64,000 nucleotides of DNA, taken from NCBI GenBank assembly GCA_900315245.1, contig OMYJ01000007.1, positions 29,256-93,255 of the forward strand, given 5' to 3'. A program made the position numbers and the translations under genes. Of the stretch, positions 25,161 through 33,305 are shown one piece after another. The number at the start of each line of letters is the position of its first letter. The stretch's first letter is position 1. Source of the stretch: an uncultured Bacteroidales bacterium (lineage in GTDB: Bacteria > Bacteroidota > Bacteroidia > Bacteroidales > WCHB1-69). The notes below the pieces were generated by a model, which was not told the DNA's origin, made no database searches, and was given only the letters and a program-made list of their open reading frames with translations.

Positions 25161-26493
25161 TGATACTTAAAGAAATAAGCGCGGCAATCATTTCCCGCAC
25201 TTCCTGAACGCGGTAGTCGGAGAGCTTAATCGTGTAATACCGGTCGTATTCCGGATGTAGCACGCAGAGGATCATGGAGGAGATTTTCATGCCGTACTCG
25301 GTTTCGAGGATGTATTTGTAGAAGCTCTGCTGGAGCTCGTAGTGGTAGTAGCTGGAGTTGTCGAGGTGGGAGAGGATGGAGAGGCCGCGGCCTGTGCCGT
25401 ATTTCTTGGGGTAGCCGTCGATGATGAGGTTCTTGCTGCGCTTCCAGTCAACCATCACGAAGTTGCCATCGGGCTTGCGGAAGAGCGCATCGACGGTGCC
25501 GGCAATGCCGTACTGCGGGAGCGTGACGATCTTCTCCGCATCGTAAAATTCGAGCCCGCGCCTGAGAATCTGCTCCTCATGGAACTTAAGGAAGAGCTGG
25601 AATTCCTTGAAATCCTCTTCGTGAGGTCTCCCTTTCAGGAAATATTCGATTTGCTGGTGCATGAACGTGCCGCGCTCGGAGGGCTCGAGCATCTTGCGGA
25701 CGACCTCTTCGCGGGTTTTACCCGATTCGGTCATAAAGTGCTCGATGTAGGCCTCCTCATCAAAGAAGGGAAAGAATTTCTCGATAAGAGTGGTCACGGA
25801 GGTGTAGTCTGCCGTGCCGGTCTGGTTGCGGGCGTCGGCATACGTGTGCGAAGCCTCGTTGAAGACGATGTCAGGGTGGACGGATCTGTATGACCGGGAA
25901 TCGTTCTCAGCCACCTTCTCGCGCAGTTCGGGAAGGAACTCGGGCTGCCCGAACGACTGGATCTGCAGGAGCTTCTCGCGAGACAGCTCCTTCTCCATTT
26001 CCACCGCCTCTTTTTGTGTCCACCGCTGTTCTGGCTGCACGATTCCGTCGAGTACCTCGTTTTCCCCTTTCAATGTGGCAACGATCCGCCGAAGCAGCTC
26101 CACGCAAGCATCAGCCTGCTCGTGTACCTGCCGTTCGGTGAACCGCACCACCGTCCATCCGCAGTCGTTGAAGTATCGGACGCGCACCGCATCCTTGCCT
26201 TCCGTATAATGCATCGGGAAACGGTACCAACCGTGGTAAGGCGCGTCAATCTCCACGTCAATGAGGATGCCGTTACTCTCATCCATCAGTGCCATCCCAG
26301 GTTCGTAAGGGATAGCGCGACAAAGGACATCCAGATGGCAATCTTGATGCAAAATGGTACCCAAACCGCTGTTTTTCAATATATTGAAAAAATAATCATC
26401 GGAAAAACCGTGAATATCGGAACGGCCGGACTGCGGCGGCGTGACATCCGCATTATTCGTTGACCATGAAATGATCGGGTAATTTGTTTTCAT
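25153..26493 (-). CDS. Protein with two PD-(D/E)XK-type nuclease domains
   Basis: 446 residues. Residues about 60-125 resemble a DUF559/Vsr-like nuclease: YEPGMALMDE, ILIDVEIDAPYH (Glu81, Asp83) and WTVVRFTERQV. Residues about 225-440 form a RecB/Cas4-like nuclease: GTFMHQQIE (His279), YDAEKIV (Glu320), GTVDALFRK (Asp334), FVMVDWKRSKN (Asp349, Lys351) and the Q...Y helix ELQQSFYKYILE. All RecB-type motif positions are filled. I know no named family with both parts. A DNA repair or defence role with the downstream helicase is inferred. The stop codon lies in a heptamer array. Confidence 0.75.
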   Translation of the reverse strand: MKTNYPIISWSTNNADVTPPQSGRSDIHGFSDDYFFNILKNSGLGTILHQDCHLDVLCRAIPYEPGMALMDESNGILIDVEIDAPYHGWYRFPMHYTEGKDAVRVRYFNDCGWTVVRFTERQVHEQADACVELLRRIVATLKGENEVLDGIVQPEQRWTQKEAVEMEKELSREKLLQIQSFGQPEFLPELREKVAENDSRSYRSVHPDIVFNEASHTYADARNQTGTADYTSVTTLIEKFFPFFDEEAYIEHFMTESGKTREEVVRKMLEPSERGTFMHQQIEYFLKGRPHEEDFKEFQLFLKFHEEQILRRGLEFYDAEKIVTLPQYGIAGTVDALFRKPDGNFVMVDWKRSKNLIIDGYPKKYGTGRGLSILSHLDNSSYYHYELQQSFYKYILETEYGMKISSMILCVLHPEYDRYYTIKLSDYRVQEVREMIAALISLSIRQ

Positions 26494-26532
26494 CGTTTTT
26501 ATCGTATCATTACATATTTCGCAAAATTCATT

Positions 26533-27015
26533 TTAATTCGCCGACCCCTTCTCCTCGTATTTTTCCAGCACAATCCCGAAACTCTCAATCCCCTCTACCA
26601 CATCGGTTCTCATGCCGTGAGTGACGGTGAAGATGTACTCGCCGTTGTAGGAAAATCTCACCTTCGGCTGGAACAGGAACTTGTTGTCTTTCAGCCTTCC
26701 CTGGCCGCGCCCGGTCCAGTTGCCGAACTTGTCGCAGAGGATGAACCCTAACGTGTCTTGCTCGGTGTGACCATCGGGGTATTTCGTCCTCATGAAGACA
26801 TAAAAGTTCTGCGTTTCGAAGTCGGTGGTGTTGCGGATCAGGAAGTACATGTTGTAGTACTGCATGGAGTCTTCGATGTTCATCTTGAAATACAGCGGCT
26901 TGTCAACCGCCCATTTCTCGTGCGGCACCGATTTGACCTCGCTGTAGTAGGTTTTCGGGTTGCAGCTGCAGAATAGCAGTGCGACGCAGGCGATGATGAA
27001 TGTGATGCGTTTCAT
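26533..27015 (-). CDS. gldH: GldH-type lipoprotein
   Basis: About 160 residues from MKRITFIIACVALLFCSCNP; FCSC is a lipobox. The beta-sandwich body (YFLIRNTTDFETQNFYVFM, GFILCDKFGNWTGRGQGRLK, EYIFTVTHGMR) matches GldH, a lipoprotein named from gliding Flavobacteria but also present in non-gliding Bacteroidales. It starts 4 bases after the stop of ricT, the usual neighbour, so they form one transcript. Gliding itself cannot be inferred from this gene alone. Confidence 0.88.
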   Translation of the reverse strand: MKRITFIIACVALLFCSCNPKTYYSEVKSVPHEKWAVDKPLYFKMNIEDSMQYYNMYFLIRNTTDFETQNFYVFMRTKYPDGHTEQDTLGFILCDKFGNWTGRGQGRLKDNKFLFQPKVRFSYNGEYIFTVTHGMRTDVVEGIESFGIVLEKYEEKGSAN

Positions 27016-27019
27016 GGGG

Positions 27020-28645
27020 TTAGGAATCTGCAATGTGTTTGAGTTCTTCGGCACTGACGTTTCCGCCTTCCTCCATCTTCTTCTGGTTGACGACGGCGAA
27101 ACCTTCTAAGTTCTCGGGCATCTTGCCCTGCTCGTTCATTTTGATGATCTGTTTCACCCGGTCAAGCGGAATGGAGAAGAGGTTATTGGGATCGTCCTGA
27201 TAGGCGTACCATACCAGCTTCTTGAAGATGTCAATTTTGTTGTATATACCCTTGCCTTTCTGGGTTTTCAGCACCACATGAGGGGAAGGGAACTCTTTGA
27301 GTTCGCGTTGGTAGGTTTCCTGCTCGAAATTGAGGCAGCATTTGAGTTTGCCGCACATACCGGCGAGCTTCTGCGGGTTAAGGGAGAGCTGCTGGGTGCG
27401 GGCGGTGTTGGTGGAAACGGACTGGAAGTTGGTGAGCCACTGCGAGCAGCAGAGTTCGCGGCCGCAGGAGCCGATGCCGCCCAACCGTGCTGCTTCTTGC
27501 CGCACACCGATCTGACGCATCTCGATACGGATGTGGAACTGCTCAGCCAGAATCTTGATCAGTTCGCGGAAATCCACACGCTCCTCGGCGGAATAGTAGA
27601 AGATGGCTTTCGTGCCGTCGCCTTGGTACTCCACATCGTTGACCTTCATCTTCAGGTCGAGGTCCCAAGCCGTGTAGCGCGAGGAGAGCATGGTGGTGTA
27701 CTCCTTATCGACGGTGGCGATCCACTCTTCGATGTCGGCATAGCGGGCGTGTCGGTAGAGTTTTTTCGTGACATCCTCCGGCTTCACGTGCTTGGCCTGC
27801 ATCTGCCGCTGTACCTGTAAACCGAGCATGGAGACAATGCCGATGTCGTGACCGGTGTTGGCCTCCACAGCCACGATGTCGCCCACCTTGATAGTGGCAT
27901 TTGGCGGCAGCAAGAAGAAATCTTTGTGGCTGTTTTTGAAGCGCACCTCGGCGATGGGGAACTCCAGATGCTCCAGTCCAATCTCAAGGTTGTCCATCCA
28001 GTTCATGGAGGGCAGCTTGCAGGAACTGTACTGGTATTGCGAGCAATGCGCGTGTTCCGGATTGGGAAGATCTTTCAAACCGCGGGTGTGGAAGATGTTG
28101 GCAGCAATTTTGCCGGCCTCATGCGACACACCTGTGCGGATGTCGATGTCAAGATATTGCTCCCAATCTTCGCCTTGTGACGGGACGTTGCTTTCAAGAT
28201 CCTGTTTGTCAATGGCAGCGGTCTTCCGCCGCAGACTCTTGGTGGCCTCCTCCAACTCCTCGGCGGTCATCGTGTCGAAATATTCACGGTCTTCTTCCGT
28301 TTCATCTTCGGAATGCTCAAGGGAGGGATCTTTCAGCAGCCGTTCGCCTTTGGCTTTGTTTTTCTCGCGCCGACGGTTGTTGTTGTCTTTGCGATTACGG
28401 TTATTGTCAGCGTTTTGTCCTTTGTCCGCTTCTTGCCCTTTCCCCTTGTTTTGTCCTTTATCCGCGCTTTTTTCCTTCTCTTTGGGTGCCTCGTTTTGCG
28501 TAGGCTCCGGGCGGTCCGCCTTATTCGTCGCCTTATCTTCAACGTTCTTGTTGTCAGTTGTATTTACGTTCGCATGGGTCTCTTTCTGAAGTTCATCACC
28601 GTCGTTCCTGCGGTGGTTTCTGCGTCTATTATTGTCGTTTCTCAT
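27020..28645 (-). CDS. ricT: RicT/PSP1-domain protein
   Basis: 541 residues. About 135 residues at the N-terminus are low-complexity and charged (Asn, Arg, Lys and Glu-rich). The PSP1 core includes MRQIGVRQEAARLGGIGSCG, RELCCSQWL and LAGMCGKLKCCLNFE, the cysteine set that binds iron-sulfur clusters in RicT. In Bacillus RicT works with RicA and RicF in RNase Y-dependent mRNA maturation; the Bacteroidota role is less clear. It is followed directly by gldH. Confidence 0.88.
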   Translation of the reverse strand: MRNDNNRRRNHRRNDGDELQKETHANVNTTDNKNVEDKATNKADRPEPTQNEAPKEKEKSADKGQNKGKGQEADKGQNADNNRNRKDNNNRRREKNKAKGERLLKDPSLEHSEDETEEDREYFDTMTAEELEEATKSLRRKTAAIDKQDLESNVPSQGEDWEQYLDIDIRTGVSHEAGKIAANIFHTRGLKDLPNPEHAHCSQYQYSSCKLPSMNWMDNLEIGLEHLEFPIAEVRFKNSHKDFFLLPPNATIKVGDIVAVEANTGHDIGIVSMLGLQVQRQMQAKHVKPEDVTKKLYRHARYADIEEWIATVDKEYTTMLSSRYTAWDLDLKMKVNDVEYQGDGTKAIFYYSAEERVDFRELIKILAEQFHIRIEMRQIGVRQEAARLGGIGSCGRELCCSQWLTNFQSVSTNTARTQQLSLNPQKLAGMCGKLKCCLNFEQETYQRELKEFPSPHVVLKTQKGKGIYNKIDIFKKLVWYAYQDDPNNLFSIPLDRVKQIIKMNEQGKMPENLEGFAVVNQKKMEEGGNVSAEELKHIADS

Positions 28646-28664
28646 TTCAAAAGTAATTAAGCGG

Positions 28665-28672
28665 CAAAGATA
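28665..28672 (-). promoter_or_regulatory. -7 promoter box for ricT-gldH
   Basis: Minus strand TATCTTTG followed by CCGC, 19 bases before the ATG. Confidence 0.7.
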
Positions 28673-28683
28673 CGATTTTTTTA

Positions 28684-28849
28684 ATGAAGAATGATGAATG
28701 ATGAATGCTGAATGTAGAATGAAGAATGATGAATGAAGAATGATGAATGTAGAATGTAGAATGTAGAATGATGAAGAAGAATTGGATTGATAATTCGCCT
28801 AATTCGCAAAATTCGCCGATAATTCGTCTAATTCGTAAAATTCGCAGAA
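28684..28849. repeat. Two word arrays: GAATGNN heptamers and AATTCGNNN nonamers
   Basis: 28684-28780 holds a dozen 7-bp units (AGAATGA, TGAATGA, AGAATGT). 28792-28849 holds six AATTCG units mostly 9 bases apart. They fill the ricT-secDF spacer. Confidence 0.9.
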
Positions 28850-28855
28850 GAAAAA

Positions 28856-28876
28856 GGGGAGTCGGCAAGACTCCCC
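28856..28876 (-). terminator. Terminator behind secDF
   Basis: GGGGAGTC and GACTCCCC form a perfect 8-bp stem with a 5-base loop; on the minus strand TTTTTCTT follows. Confidence 0.85.
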
Positions 28877-28901
28877 TCAAAGTATCTAAATTAAAATGAA
28901 C

Positions 28902-31900
28902 TTACTTTCTCGGTTCTTCGTCGCGGCCGGCTTTCTTCTTGTTCAGCTTCAACAAATCGTAAGCCAACGGGTTGGACACGAAGATACCGGAGTAGGTACC
29001 GAACGCGATACCGACGAACATGGCGAACACGAATCCGCGGATGACTTCGCCGCCGAAGATGAAGATCACCAACAGGGTGACCAAGGTGGTGGCGGCGGTG
29101 TTCACGTTACGTCCCAACGTGCCGTTGATAGCGGCGTTGAAGTTGGCGTAGTTGCTGCGTTTCGGGTACAGAGCCAAGTTCTCACGCACACGGTCGAAGA
29201 TGACCACCACGTTGTTGATGGAGTAACCGATGACCGTCAAGATAGCGGCGATGAAGTTCTGGTCGATTTCCATCGTGAACGGCAGCACCTTGTAGAACAA
29301 GGAGAACATACCGATGGTCAGGAAGGAGTCGTGGAACAGGGCGAAGACACCGGCCATACCGAACTGCCAGTTGCGGAAACGGATGGCGATGTAGATGAAG
29401 ATCAACACCAGGGAAGCCAGCACGGCCCAGAAAGCGTTGCGCAACAGCTCGCGGGCGACTGTGGGCTGGATCTTCGATGACGACTGGATACCACGGACAT
29501 CGTTGGTCAGATGTGTGAAGTCGTATTCAGTGAGATCCTTCTTGTCATAGAAGCCCTTCAAAGCGTTGTAAAGTTTCTTCTCACAAAGTTCGTCGTCCTT
29601 CACGTCGTTGCTCTCAATCTTGTAGTTGGTCACGATACGGACTTGGTTGTTGCTACCGAAGGTCTTGACCTCGGGGGAACCGCCGAATTCTTTGATGACA
29701 GCCTCACGGACATCCTTGGTGATGACATCCTTGTCGAAGCGCACCACATAGCTGCGGCCGCCGGTGAAGTCAACACCGGGTTGCAGACCGAGAGTGAAGA
29801 AGGAGATCAGGGAGATGATGATCAAGGAACCGGAAAGGATATAGAAGAACTTTCTGGTCTTGAGGAAGTCGAAATGAGTGTTGGTGAACGCATTGATAGT
29901 CAGCGGGGTGCCAACGGAGAACTCTTTGCCTCTCTTAAGACGAGCCTCGATGATCACGCGAGCCACAAGGATGGCGGTGAACAAGGATGACAAGATACCG
30001 ATGATCAACGTGGTGGCGAAACCTTGAATAGGACCGGAACCGAAGATGTACAGCACGATAGCGGTGATCAAGGTGGTGACGTTACCGTCGATGATGGCGG
30101 AGTAGGAGTGTTTGAAACCTTCGTCGATGGCCACGCGCATACCCTTGCCGGCGCGCACTTCCTCGCGCACGCGTTCATATATAATCACGTTCGCATCGAC
30201 AGCCATACCCAAGGTGAGGACGATACCGGCGATACCAGGCAGCGTCAGGACAGCACCCATGGAGGCGAGAATGCCGATGATGAAGAAGACGTTCATCAAC
30301 AGGGCGAGGTCAGCGACCAGACCGGCACGGCTGTAGTAGAAGAACATGTAGATGATGACTAACAGGAAGGCACCGAGGAAGGAGAGCAAACCGGAACGGA
30401 TGGATTCCTTACCCAGTGTAGGACCGACGATTTCGGATTGGACAATGTTGACGCCAGCCTCCAGGTTACCGGAGTTCAGCACGGTGGCGAGGTCCTTCGC
30501 TTCTTCGATGGTGAAGTTACCGGAGATTTCGGAGTTGCCGTTCGGAATCTCACTGCGCACGGTAGGTGCGGAATAGACGAACTGGTCGAGCACGATAGCG
30601 ATGTTGGTCATCTTGGTGCTGTTGTTGGCGGCCTCGCGGGTGATCTTGCGCCACTCGTCGGCGGCTTGGTCTTCCATAGACATGGTGACGACCACGCGGT
30701 TGTTTTGGTCAACGTCCTGACGGGCGGTGCGCACCACGCGGTTGCCTCCGATGGTTTCAGAGCTCAACAGCGGTCCGAAACGCTCGTTTTTGCGTTTGAG
30801 AGGGTAGAGGGGGAACAGGTTGCCCATTTCGCGTTCAGCGGAACCCCAGTAAAACACCACATTGGGGTCGCCGAGGATGCGGCTCAGTTCAGGGAGGAGC
30901 TGGTCAACATGCGGCATTTCAGCTTCCTTGAAATAAGCGATGGCGATACCGCCAGCAGTGGCTGCATGGCTGAGGATGGCGCCTTCGCCAATCTCTTCGT
31001 CTTCCTCGTCCTCATCTTCGTCAGCGGGAACGGTGTTGTCCAAAGCTGCGAGGGTGGTGTCAGCGGCGAGAGCAGCGTCCAGTGCGGTGTCGGCCTCGGA
31101 TTTCGGGGCGGCATTCTTTCTGGCCTGCAACTCTTGGGCTAATTTGGCGTCGGCTTCGGCGAAGCGCTGTTGGATGGACTTGCCGCCAACCACGTCGTTA
31201 TAGACTTCCCAGAACTCCAGCTTGGCGGTGCTCTTCAACAGGTCGGTGACACGCTCGGGTTCCTTCACGCCGGGCAGCTCCACGAGGATACGGCCGCCTT
31301 GCAGCATCTGCAGGTTGGGCTGTGCCACACCGAAACGGTCGATACGGGTACGCAGGATCTTGAACGTACGATCGACAATCTCGTTGCTCTCCTTGCGGAT
31401 GAAACTGATAATGTCGTCGTCGGAGGCGTTCTTCAAACCTGAACGTTCGCCGAAATAGGTGCGCAGGTTGGCGTTGTTGAGGTTCAGCGCCTTTTTCTCC
31501 GCGTTGAAGTTCTTCACGAAAATATCGATAAAGTCACCGTTCACCGTCTTGGCGTATTCGGTCTGTGCCTTCTCAAAGGCGTTCTTGAACAGTTGGTCGT
31601 CAGTGTTGGTGGCCAAGCTCTTCACAGCGTCGGGCATGGAAATCTCCAGGGTCACGTTCATACCGCCCTTCAAGTCCAGACCCAGGTTCAACTCTTTGTA
31701 CTTACATTGTTTGTAAGTGTTTCCGAGATAGACGGTTGAGTCGTTCATGCCGGTCAGATACTGGCGCGTGCGGGCATCCACCAGGGAATCAACCAAATGC
31801 TTTTCGAGCATAACGTCACCGTTAGCCGCTTTCTTTACTTCCGCGATGGCTGTGGGGTCATTGGCGAATTTTGCCGCCTTGTTTTCCACTCTCCAAGAAG

Positions 31901-31979
31901 CGAAGGAGAAGGACAAACAATAGATACAAACCAGCGCAATTAGGATAGTAAAGAATAAAATCAGTCCTTTGTTTTTCAT
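28902..31979 (-). CDS. secDF: Protein translocase subunit SecDF (fused)
   Basis: 1025 residues. N-terminal membrane helix, SecD periplasmic part (LNLGLDLKGGMNVTLEI; LQGGRILVELPGVKEPERV), SecD helices (GMAVDANVIIYERVREE), then SecF (LGLQPGVDFTGGRSYVVRFD; NNVVVIFDRVRENL). The fused form is normal for Bacteroidota. It uses the proton gradient to pull exported proteins through SecYEG. An acidic low-complexity stretch (PADEDEDEEDEEIGEG, about residue 315) lies in the periplasmic domain and is unlike the rest. Promoter at 32048, strong terminator behind. Confidence 0.96.
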   Translation of the reverse strand: MKNKGLILFFTILIALVCIYCLSFSFASWRVENKAAKFANDPTAIAEVKKAANGDVMLEKHLVDSLVDARTRQYLTGMNDSTVYLGNTYKQCKYKELNLGLDLKGGMNVTLEISMPDAVKSLATNTDDQLFKNAFEKAQTEYAKTVNGDFIDIFVKNFNAEKKALNLNNANLRTYFGERSGLKNASDDDIISFIRKESNEIVDRTFKILRTRIDRFGVAQPNLQMLQGGRILVELPGVKEPERVTDLLKSTAKLEFWEVYNDVVGGKSIQQRFAEADAKLAQELQARKNAAPKSEADTALDAALAADTTLAALDNTVPADEDEDEEDEEIGEGAILSHAATAGGIAIAYFKEAEMPHVDQLLPELSRILGDPNVVFYWGSAEREMGNLFPLYPLKRKNERFGPLLSSETIGGNRVVRTARQDVDQNNRVVVTMSMEDQAADEWRKITREAANNSTKMTNIAIVLDQFVYSAPTVRSEIPNGNSEISGNFTIEEAKDLATVLNSGNLEAGVNIVQSEIVGPTLGKESIRSGLLSFLGAFLLVIIYMFFYYSRAGLVADLALLMNVFFIIGILASMGAVLTLPGIAGIVLTLGMAVDANVIIYERVREEVRAGKGMRVAIDEGFKHSYSAIIDGNVTTLITAIVLYIFGSGPIQGFATTLIIGILSSLFTAILVARVIIEARLKRGKEFSVGTPLTINAFTNTHFDFLKTRKFFYILSGSLIIISLISFFTLGLQPGVDFTGGRSYVVRFDKDVITKDVREAVIKEFGGSPEVKTFGSNNQVRIVTNYKIESNDVKDDELCEKKLYNALKGFYDKKDLTEYDFTHLTNDVRGIQSSSKIQPTVARELLRNAFWAVLASLVLIFIYIAIRFRNWQFGMAGVFALFHDSFLTIGMFSLFYKVLPFTMEIDQNFIAAILTVIGYSINNVVVIFDRVRENLALYPKRSNYANFNAAINGTLGRNVNTAATTLVTLLVIFIFGGEVIRGFVFAMFVGIAFGTYSGIFVSNPLAYDLLKLNKKKAGRDEEPRK

Positions 31980-32047
31980 CTTTCTTTCTATTAATTTTTT
32001 GATTTATAAATATTTATAACTTTCTCAACCTAATTTTTTTAAGGCCG

Positions 32048-32055
32048 CAAATATA
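32048..32055 (-). promoter_or_regulatory. -7 promoter box for secDF
   Basis: Minus strand TATATTTG followed by CGGCC, about 68 bases before the ATG. Confidence 0.65.
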
Positions 32056-32121
32056 CAAAAATTGTCGTATTATTTTATATAAAAGAAAAAATATTGTTGG
32101 CAGATGATTTATGGCGGTGTG

Positions 32122-33213
32122 CTAACGGCACCAGCTATCCCTCAATTTGACGAATGGCTTCTCCACGGAATGGTAGAGCAGCAGGGAAACGGAAATCACT
32201 ATCAGCCAATAGAGTCCATAACCCCAAGCGCCCATATTTTGGAAGACAGCGGAGAAGTGCTTGTTGACGATTTGTATGACTAAAAGGTTGGTCAAGAACA
32301 TCGCGTAGGAAAGCACACTCAAATGAGAGATTAGCTCCCCGACAACGGTGGAATACGATTGGATCCGGCTCATAAATGGAAACCATAAGGCAATGGCTAT
32401 GGGAGGGATGGTCAGGGAGAACACATCTGTGTAAACAGTGCCGATATGTGGTGGTATGAAAAAGGAAGCAATCATCAGCGCAATGCCGGCTATCAGACAT
32501 GTAACCGCATGACGGTCCCAAAACATAGGTGCATATATCTTTATCCAAACGGCCAGCACCCCGATGTAAATGCAGTCGCAACGCGAAGCCACGGTTTTGC
32601 GAATCCATACATCCCACCAGAAAATATCGGAGGCGTGACTGGCGACGGCAGCGCGGTATCCAAGAGACAACAGTATAAAAAAGAGGCAGATAAACGGAGT
32701 GGCCTTACGCGGACTTATCCGTATGGAGATAATGGTCAGCAGCATAGGGAAGATAAGATAGAACCACCATTGCACGGAAAGCGACCAAGATTCCCAGTAA
32801 AAGTTGTAGAAAGGGGTGAAAAGATTCTGAGTGAACGTGAAAAATTGCCAAAGAGGGAACTCGTGTATATCGCCGTTGACAATGCCTCTGCTGACAAGGA
32901 TGAGGTAAACCAGCAGGATGGCATAGTAGTTGGGAAGGATGCGAAGAGCGGTTCTGGCATAGAAACGGAGGGTCTTGTGGATATCTACCCGTTGGTTCTT
33001 TTGGGCGTATGAAAGGAACGATCCGCCAATCAGATAGCCGCTGAGCACAAAGAAAATGTCAACACCGCGAGGGTGCGGCAGCGAAATGAGAGGTTCCAAC
33101 CAAGAGTCAGCCAGCAAATGTGAACTATGCCCATGCACCACGCAAATGATGGCGAAAGCACGCAGCAAATCCAGCCCGAAAATCCGTTTTTTGTCAATGT
33201 TTATCCCTAACAT
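32122..33213 (-). CDS. Acyltransferase, family 3 (OafA-like membrane protein)
   Basis: 363 residues with about ten hydrophobic helices. Begins with the family signature FGLDLLRAFAIICVVHGHSS, whose R...H pair lies in the first helix, and continues HPRGVDIFFVLSGYLIGGS. Such proteins O-acylate sugars of lipopolysaccharide, capsule or peptidoglycan at the inner membrane. No glycosyltransferase cluster is adjacent, so the acceptor cannot be guessed. It diverges from ettA; both promoters lie in the 93-base spacer. Confidence 0.9.
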   Translation of the reverse strand: MLGINIDKKRIFGLDLLRAFAIICVVHGHSSHLLADSWLEPLISLPHPRGVDIFFVLSGYLIGGSFLSYAQKNQRVDIHKTLRFYARTALRILPNYYAILLVYLILVSRGIVNGDIHEFPLWQFFTFTQNLFTPFYNFYWESWSLSVQWWFYLIFPMLLTIISIRISPRKATPFICLFFILLSLGYRAAVASHASDIFWWDVWIRKTVASRCDCIYIGVLAVWIKIYAPMFWDRHAVTCLIAGIALMIASFFIPPHIGTVYTDVFSLTIPPIAIALWFPFMSRIQSYSTVVGELISHLSVLSYAMFLTNLLVIQIVNKHFSAVFQNMGAWGYGLYWLIVISVSLLLYHSVEKPFVKLRDSWCR

Positions 33214-33230
33214 GGTGCAAAATACGGCTG

Positions 33231-33238
33231 CAAAAATA
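33231..33238 (-). promoter_or_regulatory. -7 promoter box for the acyltransferase gene
   Basis: Minus strand TATTTTTG followed by CAGCC, 17 bases before the ATG. Confidence 0.65.
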
Positions 33239-33277
33239 CAAAAATAAGCGATTGTTCGTGGGTATTCGTAATTTGTG

Positions 33278-33285
33278 TACCTTTG
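33278..33285 (+). promoter_or_regulatory. -7 promoter box for ettA
   Basis: TACCTTTG followed by CCGC, 20 bases before ATG 33306. Confidence 0.65.
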
Positions 33286-33305
33286 CCGCTCAAAAAACGA
33301 ATTAT

